Source of the DNA: Trichormus_B sp936914905
GTDB taxonomy: Bacteria > Cyanobacteriota > Cyanobacteriia > Cyanobacteriales > Nostocaceae
Assembly (NCBI RefSeq): GCF_039871975.1
Contig: NZ_JBDPLL010000001.1
Length of the DNA: 64,000 bases
Direction: 5' to 3' (one strand)
Part shown: positions 1 to 9,505 of the stretch, piece after piece
Numbering within the stretch: the stretch's first letter is position 1
Layout of the letters: the number at the start of each line of letters is the position of its first letter
Translations under genes and position numbers: made by a program
Notes under the pieces: model-generated
Told to the model about the DNA's origin: nothing
The model's database searches: none
The model's input: the letters and a program-made list of their open reading frames with translations, nothing else

Positions 1-2
1 GG

Positions 3-86
3 AACTATTCTACCCATGTTAGTGAATCTGAAGAACATCCCTTATTGTGTGAACGCTGTATTCCCGCTTTAGCTGGTGAGTTTTAA
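3..86 (+). CDS. ileS: Isoleucyl-tRNA synthetase, C-terminal end (partial)
   Basis: Only the last 27 codons are in the window; the gene enters from the left edge and stops at TAA 84-86. The reading NYSTHVSESEEHPLLCERC followed by IPALAGEF resembles the C-terminal zinc-binding tail of bacterial IleRS, in which a CxxC pair (here CERC) follows an earlier 'RCWNYS' segment that would lie just outside. IleRS charges tRNA-Ile in the cytoplasm. A hairpin follows directly and suggests the transcript ends here. The call depends on a short stretch, so confidence is moderate. Confidence 0.7.
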   Translation, partial: NYSTHVSESEEHPLLCERCIPALAGEF

Positions 87-96
87 AATACGTTAA

Positions 97-140
97 AAAT
101 TAATGTAGAGATATTTACTAAAATGTCTCTACATTAATTT
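97..140 (+). terminator. Hairpin after ileS, probable terminator
   Basis: AAATTAATGTAGAGATATTT at 97-116 pairs with AAATGTCTCTACATTAATTT at 121-140 around a short loop. The stem is long and lies 11 bases after the ileS stop. There is no clean T-run, so it may also be an RNA-processing hairpin. Confidence 0.55.
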
Positions 141-157
141 AAGAATTTATTGGCGTA

Positions 158-280
158 ACTAGTACCGCTGTGAATTCAAAATACTTCTTTCAGAAGAGCT
201 ACGCTAACAAAATTTAAAATGAATACGGTCTGAGCTTTTCAGAGATTTGGAATGGTTTATTTACGCCGTATTGTACTAGC
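158..280. repeat. MITE-like repeat A, copy 1
   Basis: This 123-bp stretch matches the reverse complement of 26989-27146. Shared blocks include the segment around 'GTGAATTCAAAAT', 'CTTCTTTCAGAAG', 'CTACGCTAACAAAAT', 'GAGCTTTTCAGAGATTTGG' and 'TTTACGCCGTA'. Both copies have CTAGTAC at the left end and GTACTAG at the right, followed inwards by CGCCGT-like and ACGGCGTAAAT-like sequence, so the element has short imperfect terminal inverted repeats. Copy 2 has about 36 extra internal bases. No open reading frame is inside. This is the form of a non-autonomous miniature element. Confidence 0.7.
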
Positions 281-428
281 TATAAATACTACTTGGAATT
301 GGTATTAATACTGCTCGATCAAAGTTGAATACCCCTTTGAAATAATTAACATCTATCTAACTAGATATCTCTAAATTATAGATACACTCTCAGTATTCAT
401 AGTCTACACTAGCTAGTAGTAGGAGACT

Positions 429-1203
429 GGGAGAGCAGAATATATTATATCTGAAAAGCCAAAATCAGAAGAGCAATTATTATCTCAAGAAGCTGCAAGA
501 AGGCTATCTAAACAAATAGAGGAAGTAGAGAAAATAAATGTAGAAGTGCAAACGGATATTGGGAAAATACTTCAGGGAAGAGTAGATGGAGTTTCCCTTG
601 CAACTCAAGGATGAGTGGTACAAAACAAATCGTATCCAGGAAATTAATCTGCAAACAGATAATATTATTGTTGATCCTTTAAGTGTTATTCTATGTCAAA
701 TTAAACTCAATACCCCAGTCAATGCGAATATTCTTATTGTTCTCACGGAAGCAGATATTAACTACGCTTTGACCTCAGAGATGATTAGCCACTTAGTGAA
801 AAAATTCAGTTTGAATGTAGATGGAGAGATTGTTAGTTTTGAACCACAAGAAATGCAAATATTGCTAAAGGGTGATGGGAAACTTGAATTTCAAGGTTAA
901 ATCCGGATTAAAGAAAAAGAAGATACTCACATCTTAGGTTATCATGTGAGCGCTCATCTACGCACTCAAACCAAACCTTCCATGCTGGAAAGTTTTCGCT
1001 GTACCGAAGGAGAAGGAATTAGAATAGAATTAATTGCTGCCGCCATGCAAAAAGTTAGAGAAATCATAGATTTACCATCTTTTGAGTGGGAAAACATGGT
1101 ATTTTATATTCAAGAGATGGAAATACAAAAGAGTAATTTAATACTCATACTTGAAGCGCACGTTAGGCAAATTCCCTCACCAGAAACAAAAGGTATCCCC
1201 TGA
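429..1203 (+). pseudogene. DUF2993 (LmeA-like) protein, broken
   Basis: The sequence reads as one DUF2993 protein of about 250 residues only if lesions are bridged. The first part is in one frame (VEVQTDIGKILQGRVDGVSL), hits TGA at 612-614 where GWVVQN would be expected (TGG to TGA), and shifts frame in the A-rich run near 622-629 into NRIQEINLQTDN. A TAA at 898-900 interrupts again, after which the same frame resumes with IRIKEKEDTHILGYHVSAH. No ATG is visible at the 5' end, so the start is lost or non-canonical. DUF2993 proteins are membrane-associated and common in cyanobacteria; their role is poorly known. An IS66 remnant abuts the 3' end. The gene is almost certainly not functional. Confidence 0.75.
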
Positions 1204-1233
1204 ATACTTCGGGGGAAGGAGTTATTCAGGCAT

Positions 1234-2628
1234 TCATGAGCAACCAGAAGGATTGAGAGCAGATTTTTCATAACAAATAGTCGCCAAACAGGGAATATTC
1301 CCAACCTGAGAAATGCAGTTACGAATATATTCAAAAAAGCTAATTCCCAACTTACGAGTAGTAGCAACAAGACACATAAAAGTATCCCAAGCCTGAGTTG
1401 CTTTGAGAGTCTAAGTGGCATAACTAATATTACCTCGCTAGACCATAGTTCTAGGAGCTAACTCAGCCGGGTTATTGTGCAAAGGCAATTCAGGCTCCTC
1501 TAAAACATAAAGCAACTCAGAAATTTTGAGCAGAGTTAATCATTTTCGCTCATCCAATTGTTGATAACCACTATCAGTGTCGAACAACTTCCAAAAGTTA
1601 TACCGGAGTTTATCTGCCGTTTGCTGACTGGGAGAATCTTTCTAAGTGAGTAAGTCTCGGTAGTAATTCCAGAAATTATCCAGGAATTGATCTAAAACCT
1701 GTTGGTGACAAGGAATAAACGGACTTAACTTCTTATAACGTCTTCCTTGATGTACCCAAAACAAAGCGATATTATCAGTCAGTAACTTGAATTGAGGAGC
1801 ATCATCACAGACCAGAGTTTGCACCACTGGCTAATCAGTTTGTTGATGAGAGAAAGCAATAGCTGCTGCTTCCATAATCCGAGTCCGTTGTTGTGAACCC
1901 AGTTTAGGCAGATGTGTATCCAGTAGGGTATGAAACTTTACCTCAGTCAACACAGTTTCTTGAGGTAATACTTGGAGAGGGTTTTTCGATTTAGTTGGTA
2001 GTTGAAAATTCTCCAGCAGGTCAATTTCCTCTAGGAACTCTAACAACTTGCCTTGGGTCATGTTCCCCCCATAGTACAAGCTGATAATCAGGGTTTTTAT
2101 TCCTAGATCGAATTCTCCCTCATAACCGCAAGGACGTTCTGCCAAATAAGTCTTTCCTTCTAATGGTGAGTAGTATTCTCTTTCCGGTATAGTACGTTAT
2201 CGGTTACCACGATCATGTCTTGGATGATTACTTCATTCATACCCTTTGAACTGCCCGTCTGCTGGCAGTAATTCTTGGGGATATTCTACTATTTCTTCTC
2301 TATCGATTTTAATCGAAGCCTTCTTACTGCCTTTGTTGTCCTTTTTTGGCGTTTGTCGCTCTTTCTCCGATGAGTGATTGCTTGTGAAGCCTTGTTTATT
2401 CTTGGCTTTTATCTCTGGCTGACCCTTTTCTCCCTTCAATCGCTTGTTTTCATCTCTTAACCCTTGATTTTCTGCCCGTAATTCTTTGACTTCTGATTGT
2501 AACTGCTCTATTAGATTCAGTAATATCTCTACTGTCTGACCCATGGATTCTTCTGCAATTCCTTTTCGCTCAATACTTTGCAGCAACTCTGTTTGTGATA
2601 AGTCTTTTGCTAAAATTATTTGCGTCAT
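1234..2628 (-). pseudogene. IS66-family transposase, decayed
   Basis: On the minus strand the N-terminal part (2233-2628) has the leucine-zipper-like segment typical of IS66 TnpC (EQLQSEVKELRAENQGLRDE) and a Lys-rich linker. A second piece (1831-2145) continues with AERPCGYEGEFDLGIKTLI and a third (1642-1827) with DNIALFWVHQGRRYKKLSPF. The C-terminus reads WDTFMCLVATTRKLGISFFE before a stop at 1234-1236. Several stops and frame changes separate the pieces, so no active transposase is made. It lies against the broken DUF2993 gene and 200 bp upstream of crtO on the other strand. Element ends could not be defined. A second, unrelated-copy IS66 relic is at 33.3 kb. Confidence 0.75.
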
Positions 2629-2830
2629 GTCTCATATTTCATAACGCCCTGTGTCCCACCCTCAACTTTTCCTCTTTCTCTCTTACCCCTACTTATTGAG
2701 CCGATACAACTATACTTTATGACAATTAAAGTTTACTATACTAAATAGTAAATGTTAATAAATACAGAATGATGCAAATCTGTTAAAATTTTCTCACCTC
2801 TAAAACCTAGTTTATTTGACAATAAAATTC

Positions 2831-4525
2831 ATGCAAGAATATGATGTGGTGATTATCGGTGCAGGACACAATGGTTTAGTTTGTGCTGCTTATTTACTCA
2901 AAGCAGGTTATAGTGTTTTGCTACTAGAAAAGCGCCCTGTTCCTGGAGGTGCAGCCACAACGGAAGAATGTATACCAGACAAAGCACCAGGCTTTAAATT
3001 TAACTTGTGTGCTATTGACCATGAATTTATTCATCTGGGTCCAGTTGTTGAAGAATTAGAACTAACAAAATACGGTTTAGAATATCTAGAATGTGACCCA
3101 GTTGTTTTCTGTCCCCATCCTGATGGTAAATATTTCTTAGCTCATAAATCTCTAGAAAAGACCTGTGCAGAAATTGCTCGTTATAACGAACGAGATGCCA
3201 AAAAGTATGCTGAATTTACAGACTATTGGCAACGGGCAATTAATGCCATGATTCCCATGTTTAATGCCCCACCAAAATCAATTATAGATATTTTTGGTAA
3301 CTACAACATTCAAAAACTCAAAGATTTATTTTCAGTCCTTGGTTCTCCATCTAAAAGCTTTGACTTTGTACGTACCATGTTGAATAGTGCAGAAGATATT
3401 CTCAATGAGTGGTTTGATGAAGAATTTTTGAAAGCGCCACTGGCCAGATTAGCTTCAGAACTCGGTGCGCCACCTTCACAAAAAAACCTGGCAATTGGTG
3501 TCATGATGATGTCTATGCGTCATCATCCCGGTATGGCTAGACCACGGGGAGGCACAGGTGCATTGGTGCAAGCATTGGTGAATTTAGTCACAAGCAAAGG
3601 TGGCGTAATTCTTACAGATCGGCACGTGGAAAAAGTTCTAATTGATGATGCAAAAGCTGTAGGTGTGCGGGTGATAGGTGGTCAAGAATATCGAGCTAAA
3701 TATGGAGTAATTTCTAATATTGATGCTCAACGTTTGTTTTTACAAATGACTGATAAAAGTGATGTTGATGCAGTTGATTCTGATTTATGGGAAAGATTAG
3801 AGCGGCGCATCATTAACAATAATGAAACTATCATGAAGATAGACTTAGCGTTAGATGAACCTCTACATTTTCCCTACCATTATCATCAAGATGAATATCT
3901 CATTGGTTCGATCTTAATTGCTGATTCAATGAATCATGTAGAACAGGCTCATAGCAAGTGTACATTAGGAGAAATTCCCGATTCTGACCCATCAATGTAT
4001 GTGGTCATTCCCAGCTTCCTTGACCCCAGCTTAGCACCTCCAGGTAAACATACAGTGTGGATTGAATTTTTTGGACCTTATCAAATTGCAGGTGCGGAAG
4101 GTACAGGTTTAAAAGGTACAGGTTGGACTGATGAATTGAAAAATAAAGTTGCAGATAGGGTAGTAGACAAGCTAGCAACTTATTCACCAAATTTGAAAAC
4201 TTCAATTATAGCTAGAAGGGTAGAAAGTCCAGCAGAATTAGGAGAAAGATTAGGTGCTTACAAAGGAAATTATTATCATATTGATATGACTATGGATCAA
4301 ATGATATTTTTCCGACCTTTGCCAGAATTAGCTAACTACAAAACCCCCATTGATAATCTCTTTTTAACTGGTGCAGGTACACACCCCGGTGGTTCAATTT
4401 CAGGAATGCCAGGACGCAATTGTGCGAGGGTATTTTTGCAGAATAAGCACCCAATTACTCAGACTTTGAAGGATGCGGGTAATTTGATAAAGTCTACTGT
4501 AGAGTCGGTATTTGGTATTAGATAG
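2831..4525 (+). CDS. crtO: Beta-carotene ketolase, CrtO type
   Basis: A 564-residue FAD-dependent oxidoreductase of the phytoene-desaturase/CrtO superfamily. The N-terminus has the dinucleotide-binding motif VVIIGAGHNGL followed by the acidic 'LLLEKRPVPGGAATTEE' segment; the C-terminus has GAGTHPGGSISGMPGRN, the conserved FAD-contact region of this family. Length and sequence resemble cyanobacterial CrtO, which adds a keto group to beta-carotene to give echinenone in the membrane. I chose ATG 2831; an upstream TTG in frame at 2816 is less likely. The gene is monocistronic with a hairpin terminator after it. The CrtO call rather than another CrtI-like enzyme rests on overall resemblance. Confidence 0.8.
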   Translation: MQEYDVVIIGAGHNGLVCAAYLLKAGYSVLLLEKRPVPGGAATTEECIPDKAPGFKFNLCAIDHEFIHLGPVVEELELTKYGLEYLECDPVVFCPHPDGKYFLAHKSLEKTCAEIARYNERDAKKYAEFTDYWQRAINAMIPMFNAPPKSIIDIFGNYNIQKLKDLFSVLGSPSKSFDFVRTMLNSAEDILNEWFDEEFLKAPLARLASELGAPPSQKNLAIGVMMMSMRHHPGMARPRGGTGALVQALVNLVTSKGGVILTDRHVEKVLIDDAKAVGVRVIGGQEYRAKYGVISNIDAQRLFLQMTDKSDVDAVDSDLWERLERRIINNNETIMKIDLALDEPLHFPYHYHQDEYLIGSILIADSMNHVEQAHSKCTLGEIPDSDPSMYVVIPSFLDPSLAPPGKHTVWIEFFGPYQIAGAEGTGLKGTGWTDELKNKVADRVVDKLATYSPNLKTSIIARRVESPAELGERLGAYKGNYYHIDMTMDQMIFFRPLPELANYKTPIDNLFLTGAGTHPGGSISGMPGRNCARVFLQNKHPITQTLKDAGNLIKSTVESVFGIR

Positions 4526-4542
4526 TTATAACTGAGATATAG

Positions 4543-4576
4543 GGTGCGTTAGATAACGTTAACGCACCTATTTTTT
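4543..4576 (+). terminator. Rho-independent terminator of crtO
   Basis: GGTGCGTTA at 4543-4551 pairs with TAACGCACC at 4560-4568 around an 8-base loop, followed by TATTTTTT. It lies 17 bases after the crtO stop. The stem belongs to the GGGTGCGT...ACGCACCC family also seen at 42795-42854 and 62096-62160. Confidence 0.75.
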
Positions 4577-5216
4577 ACATTATAGGTTTGTAAAGTTGTA
4601 AGGATTCAGGGCACATTGGGTTTTTGTGATGGATAAAGGCCGACCAGCCGATAAAATTACCCTGTCTGAGTACCAAAAAATTACTAAAAAATTAGAGTAG
4701 ATGCTAATGGCGTAGATGCTAATTAAGGTGTTGATTCCGCAGAGGAATTTATTTTATCTTGAAAGCTGTCTGCCGATTTCCTTACCTTAATTCTATACCT
4801 TGAAGATATTAACTCCAAAATTTTATGTACTGTATTTTTACTAATGTCGGTAAGCCTTACACATAAGAAGTCAAGATATTATTAAGTTCAGAGGAAAACT
4901 TACTAAAGTTTTGGTAATATGTGTTTGCTTTTAGTTTTAAAGGGAAAATCAAACCTTTCCCCTGAACTAATCTACATAATGAATTAAAAGTCACAATAAT
5001 GAATTAAAAGTCACAATGAATTAAAAGTCACAAAGTAATCAGTATTGATTTCTGTCTAGTACCAAGTTAAAACATAATTTTGAGAGGATGTTTATGCAAA
5101 ACTCGGATACCGAAGGGTATTCTCAATACCAAATCTAAAATTGTATGACTTGTTACCGATGACAAAAGGGACATAAATCTGATGAAATTAAAGATAATGT
5201 TGTCCAAACTGTAATC
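4577..5216. other. Intergenic region with a short triple repeat
   Basis: No gene is supported here. A short reading 'MDKGRPADKITLSEYQ' near 4628-4690 is followed by stops and is not recognised. AATGAATTAAAAGTCACA occurs three times in tandem at 4978-5032. The last 150 bases should hold the promoter of the gene at 5217. Confidence 0.4.
4978..5032. repeat. 18-bp direct repeat, three copies
   Basis: AATGAATTAAAAGTCACA starts at 4978, 4998 and 5015. Copies 1 and 2 are separated by two bases; copies 2 and 3 overlap by one base. It is one of many short tandem duplications in the window. Confidence 0.85.
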
Positions 5217-6326
5217 ATGACAGACCGTGTTTTAATTCTTGGAGGACGGGGACGCATTGGTAGCGCAGTTGCTAATGATATCCTCAATCACACACAGACA
5301 GATATTACTATCACTGGACGTTGCCCAGAGGGGAGTTTATATTTAGATGAGAGAGTGCGGTTTTTACAGTTAGATTTGAGGGAATTTGACAAATTAAGGG
5401 ATGCGATCACACAATCAAATCTAGTCATCCACTGTGCTGGTCCATTTCACTATCGAGATACACAAGTTCTAGAAACTTGTATTGAGCAAGGTACAAACTA
5501 CTTAGATGTCAGTGATCACCGTTCCTATACCCAAAAGGCGTTAAATTTACATCAAAAAGCTATTGATGCGGGAGTAACTGCAATTATTAATACTGGTATT
5601 TTTCCTGGTATTTCTAACAGTCTAGTACGTCAGGGAATCGAGCAATTTGAACAACCGGAAAAAATACATTTAAGTTATTTAGTCTCCGGTTCTGGTGGCG
5701 CTGGAGTTACCGTGATGCGAACTACATTTCTCGGGTTACAGCATTCTTTTGAAGCTTGGATAAATGGTGAATGGCGTTTAGTTGCACCTTATTCTGACCG
5801 GGAAAATATAAACTTTCCTCATCCATATCAAAGCGGTGGAGTTTATTGGTTTGATATGCCAGAAACTATCACACTACCTCATTCTTTTCCCACAATAAAA
5901 ACCGTAATTACTAAATTTGGTTCAATTCCTGATTTTTACAACCATCTAACTTGGATAGCTGCCCATATTTTCCCAAAATGGTTAATCCGGCGCGGTTATA
6001 TGATTGAATTTTTGTCTCATGTGAGTCATAGCATGACTGATTTCACAAATATCTTTACTGGAATTGGAGTAGCAGTACGCGCAGAAGTGACAGGAGAAAA
6101 AGATGGTCAAACAGTCGTTTATGCTGCAACTTTAGTCCATGAGAATACTGCTGTTGCTTCTGGTATCGGTACTGGTAGTATCGCCAAATTAATCCTAGAA
6201 GGTAAACTCAAACACCCTGGAGTTTCACCTGTAGAAGCAGCATTACCTACCAGTTTATTTACAGAAATTGTGCAAGAACGGGAAATACAAATTAGTTCTC
6301 ATTGGGCTTCTAATAGAGACGTCTGA
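5217..6326 (+). CDS. Saccharopine dehydrogenase-like NAD(P)-binding protein
   Basis: A 369-residue protein with an N-terminal Rossmann motif, VLILGGRGRIGSAVANDIL, followed by VIHCAGPFHYRDTQVLETCI and YLDVSD, which fit the saccharopine-dehydrogenase-like NAD(P)-binding family. The C-terminal half has VRAEVTGEKDGQTVVYAATL, also common in this family. The substrate cannot be read from sequence; family members act as reductases on diverse metabolites and the name does not imply lysine metabolism. Starts at ATG 5217 with no better alternative. It stands alone between intergenic regions, after crtO, and is intact. Confidence 0.75.
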   Translation: MTDRVLILGGRGRIGSAVANDILNHTQTDITITGRCPEGSLYLDERVRFLQLDLREFDKLRDAITQSNLVIHCAGPFHYRDTQVLETCIEQGTNYLDVSDHRSYTQKALNLHQKAIDAGVTAIINTGIFPGISNSLVRQGIEQFEQPEKIHLSYLVSGSGGAGVTVMRTTFLGLQHSFEAWINGEWRLVAPYSDRENINFPHPYQSGGVYWFDMPETITLPHSFPTIKTVITKFGSIPDFYNHLTWIAAHIFPKWLIRRGYMIEFLSHVSHSMTDFTNIFTGIGVAVRAEVTGEKDGQTVVYAATLVHENTAVASGIGTGSIAKLILEGKLKHPGVSPVEAALPTSLFTEIVQEREIQISSHWASNRDV

Positions 6327-6404
6327 AAATTTACAAAGGAGTCTGTGTCTGGCTTTCCATAGCCTTAATATTAGGGAAGAGCCAAGGAAAGAATCAGGGT
6401 TGGG

Positions 6405-6437
6405 AATAGTAACTGAATAGTAACTGAATAGTAACTG
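6405..6437. repeat. 11-bp direct repeat, three copies
   Basis: AATAGTAACTG is repeated exactly three times in tandem. It lies in the 3' intergenic region after the saccharopine-dehydrogenase-like gene, which otherwise shows no gene. Confidence 0.85.
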
Positions 6438-6620
6438 ATAGGAACTATCCATGAAGATGTTGATGACTAATTCATAACTGACCTCATATCCATAACATTT
6501 ATGAAATGGGTAAAACTAATGAACCAATTATTAATGTGACTAAACCACAAATACTAAGAACTACTTGTTCGTAAATTCAGTAATTCAGGGGAAATCTCTG
6601 TTGAGCTACCCGGAATATTT

Positions 6621-7109
6621 TCAGAAGTCTAATGGCGTGTTCAACAAAAATACTCTTCCTGGAAAACTCTTTGTTTCGTGCCTTTTGTTCTGAGTCAGGA
6701 TTCTATGAATTCTATCATGTTTTTCTACCTGTTCAAGGAGACTAGCAGGCAAAACATTTCCTAGTATCTCTAGCCAGTAATGAAATGTGTCCTTTGCTTC
6801 CGTTTCCTTTGCTTCCGTTTTAGAGATACCGAAATGCAAACCTAAAACCTCAAATGTTGGTATTTTCCTCAAATAGAACAAGCATAGACATACCTCTTCT
6901 TTTATCTCTAGTTTCGGTTTCCCCCCTTGTCCTTTCTGATTTATACGTATATTTTCACTTTCTATCTCAGATTGAAGTCTTTTATCCTGCATTTAAGCTT
7001 GGTCCAACAAGTCTTGAAACTGATGCTTAGTTATTCCCAGTATTTGTTTTCTACGATGTGGATATTCAAGAATATAATTTGGTAGACGGTCAAAATTACC
7101 TTCTAGCAT
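6621..7109 (-). pseudogene. IS5-family transposase, N-terminal remnant
   Basis: Read from ATG 7109 on the minus strand, the start MLEGNFDRLPNYILEYPHRR continues with KQILGITKHQFQDLL, a stop at 6993-6995, then QDKRLQSEIESENIRINQKG and CLCLFYLRKIPTFEVLGLHF. This is the helix-turn-helix N-terminal half of the IS5-type transposases common in Nostocales (FEVLG.. followed by KTEA..DTFHYW). The DDE catalytic half is missing. A 15-bp tandem duplication at 6791-6820 adds an extra KETEA. It appears to have inserted into, or next to, the antiporter remnant upstream on the same strand. Confidence 0.75.
6791..6820. repeat. 15-bp tandem duplication inside IS5 remnant
   Basis: CCTTTGCTTCCGTTT occurs twice back to back. 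In the transposase frame it duplicates KETEA before DTFHYW, without a frameshift. Confidence 0.9.
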
Positions 7110-7114
7110 TTTTT

Positions 7115-7620
7115 TGACACCAAGTTAATTTTCCTGACAGGTCTAAGGAACAACCAGTTATGCCAATTACTATCTTTAAGGATATAAATGCCAAAATAAA
7201 CAAACCAAAAAGCTAAAGCGTCATTTAAGTCTCCCTCAGAAGTTAAACCAAAGCTTAACTCATCATCTTCATTTGTATCTGTCAGTTGCACCTCCGAGGT
7301 TAATACAGGGTCAGTTGGTGCCAGAATTACACCTAATAAAATTCCCTCTCCTCAATTTATCCCTAACCATAATTTCCCCACAGCAGCTAGGGAAAAGATG
7401 GAAATTGGCATTAACAATCCAATCAGTCGTGCTGTAATATTCCCTTACAGTGGAGAGGTAGAACTATTTCTAAGCCACAACTAAACACAGAAATAATCAC
7501 AACAAATTCAGTTAATCTTTCCAGCAATGCGGCATTGAATAATTCATGACTACGTAATTGAATCAACCCTGTACCATAAGGTCCTAAAAAACCCTACCAT
7601 TAGGTAGGTAGATCATGGCG
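7115..7620 (-). pseudogene. Na+/H+ antiporter (NhaP/CPA1-like) fragment
   Basis: Minus-strand pieces read LGPYGTGLIQLRSHELFNAA, LLERLTEFVVIISVFSCGLE, RLIGLLMPISIFSLAAVGKL and APTDPVLTSEVQLTDTNEDD followed by ELSFGLTSEGDLNDALAFWF. The APTDP...LTSEG.LND pattern is the core transmembrane signature of CPA1-type sodium/proton exchangers, where the Asp residues take part in ion exchange. At least one frameshift and in-frame stops occur, and the gene is cut on its 3' side by the IS5 remnant. Only the central quarter of a normal antiporter remains, so it is dead. Confidence 0.7.
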
Positions 7621-7872
7621 AAAGAAAGAGGTAGACGGGAAATCGAACCTGATCCTAAAGTAATAATCAGTAAAAGTAGACCAATCCCAAAATATAAACA
7701 TCTATCATAGATTTATGTATAAATTTGGATAAAAAATCATTGCTTCTTTACAAACTTAATCGAGTCTACATTTAAGTAGGAATAACCTCAAGGTAGATTT
7801 TGGAGAAATATTTGGCATTTATTGGTAGATTTGTTAGCCTAGTTAGAAAATAAATTGATAGTAATTTTCGTC

Positions 7873-9240
7873 ATGCAGCTCCCACCTAGCTCAGAAATTC
7901 CCAGATTTATTCAGCGTCTGCAATGGGTTTCCAATCCTTTGCAACTCATGGAAACATCTGCCAAGATTCACGGAGATATTTTTGCACTTGAGCTAACAAA
8001 TCCAGAACCAATAGTATTTATTAGCAACCCCCAAGGGATTCAAGAAGTTTTTACAACTCCTCCTGATTATTTTGATGTAGGAAGATCAAATAAACTGATT
8101 AAACCTTTAGTTGGAGATAACTCCTTACTATTAATAGATGGAGCAACTCACCAATATCAAAGGAGATTATTAACTCCTCCATTTCATGGAGAACGAATGA
8201 AAGCCTACGCACAAATTATCACTAACATTACAAAACAAGTAATTAGTGATTGGCAACTTGGGCAACCTTTTTCTGTGCGGGATTCCATGCAAGAAATTTC
8301 TCTGCAGGTAATTTTACAAGCTGTATTTGGCTTGTGTGAAGGAGAACGTTTGACAAAATTACGAAAACTCGTAGCGTCTGTACTGAATTTATCAGGTTCT
8401 CCTTTGCACTCTGCTATCACTTTTTTTCCTGCATTACAAGTAGATTTAGGGGCTTGGAGTCCTTGGGGAAAATTCCTGCGTGAAAGAGAAAAAATTTATC
8501 AGATTCTGTACACTGAAATTCAGGAACGCAGAAATAATCCTGATTTGTCTCGCACTGATATCCTTTCCTTAATGATGTCAGCCCAGGATGAAAATGGAGA
8601 AGGAATGAAAGATATAGAATTGCGTGATGAATTAATGACTTTGTTGTTAGCTGGTCATGAAACTACCGCTTCGGCTTTAACATGGGCATTATATTGGGTT
8701 CATAATTTACCCACGGTTCGAGAAAAGCTGATTAATGAATTAAATAGTATTACTGAAAATACAGAATTAAATGAAATTTATCGTTTGCCTTATCTGACTA
8801 CCGTTTGCCAAGAAACATTACGCATTTATCCGATTGTGATCATAACTTTACCTCGCATAGTTAAAACACCAACAAAGATTATGGGTTATGAATTTGCACC
8901 AGGTACTTTACTTGCACCTTGCATATATTTAACTCATCGTCGTCCTGATTTATATCCAGAACCGGAAAAATTTAAACCAGAACGCTTTTTAGAACGTCAA
9001 TATTCACAATATGAATATCTTCCTTTTGGTGGTGGGAATCGTATCTGTATTGGTATGGCGTTCGCTATGTTTGAAATGAAGTTGGTTCTAGCCACAGTTT
9101 TATCGCAGCTAGATTTGGAATTAGTTGATAATATTCCTGTCAAACCTATGCGTCGGGGTGTGACTTTAGCCCCTTCTGGTGGTAAATGGTTGATTGTAAC
9201 TGGTAAATCGGAAAAGGTGAAGATTACAGTGGGAGTATAA
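7873..9240 (+). CDS. Cytochrome P450, CYP110-like
   Basis: A 455-residue P450. The I-helix oxygen-activation motif is AGHETTAS, the K-helix ExxR is ETLRIYP, and the heme-binding loop is FGGGNRICIG with Cys392 as the thiolate ligand. The PERF segment (FKPERF) precedes it. Overall it resembles the CYP110 family of filamentous cyanobacteria, some members of which oxidise fatty acids, alkanes or terpenes; the substrate here cannot be read. I start at ATG 7873 (MQLPPSSEIPRF) rather than an upstream TTG at 7855. There is no membrane anchor. A decayed paralogue is at 38117-39400. Confidence 0.88.
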   Translation: MQLPPSSEIPRFIQRLQWVSNPLQLMETSAKIHGDIFALELTNPEPIVFISNPQGIQEVFTTPPDYFDVGRSNKLIKPLVGDNSLLLIDGATHQYQRRLLTPPFHGERMKAYAQIITNITKQVISDWQLGQPFSVRDSMQEISLQVILQAVFGLCEGERLTKLRKLVASVLNLSGSPLHSAITFFPALQVDLGAWSPWGKFLREREKIYQILYTEIQERRNNPDLSRTDILSLMMSAQDENGEGMKDIELRDELMTLLLAGHETTASALTWALYWVHNLPTVREKLINELNSITENTELNEIYRLPYLTTVCQETLRIYPIVIITLPRIVKTPTKIMGYEFAPGTLLAPCIYLTHRRPDLYPEPEKFKPERFLERQYSQYEYLPFGGGNRICIGMAFAMFEMKLVLATVLSQLDLELVDNIPVKPMRRGVTLAPSGGKWLIVTGKSEKVKITVGV

Positions 9241-9505
9241 GTAAGAGCTACCATGTACACACAAGTGATCGAATATAGCCAAGCCCTCACCGAACCGCCT
9301 CCTCACTCCCAATTCTGGGGTGACAAGAATTTTCAAAGTCGCCCATAATTGGGGGATTTAGAGGGCGAAATAAGCTGAAACGAAGACAGGTAGGACTTGT
9401 GTTTACACGGTAGGTATGAAGCAGGAAGAAAATGCGGACAATTTTTAGCAATTATTAGTATTTTTGTATGAGGATCTACACAGTCAAAGCAGCAGATGTT
9501 TTCTC
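9241..9505. other. Intergenic region with small unrecognised ORF
   Basis: The 3' flanks of the P450 gene and of bioB meet here. A 31-codon frame from ATG 9253 (MYTQVIEYSQALTEPPPHSQ) ends in TAA and may be a gene remnant; I do not recognise it. No terminator is obvious. Confidence 0.3.

Noticed and set aside
1110..1421. 103-codon minus-strand ORF with many Leu residues
   Set aside because: It is out of frame with the IS66 transposase text that covers the same bases (WDTFMCLVATTRKLG) and crosses its stop.
4978..5032. Iteron-type origin from three AATGAATTAAAAGTCACA copies
   Set aside because: No replication protein gene or DnaA-box cluster nearby; other tandem duplications of the same kind are spread through the window.
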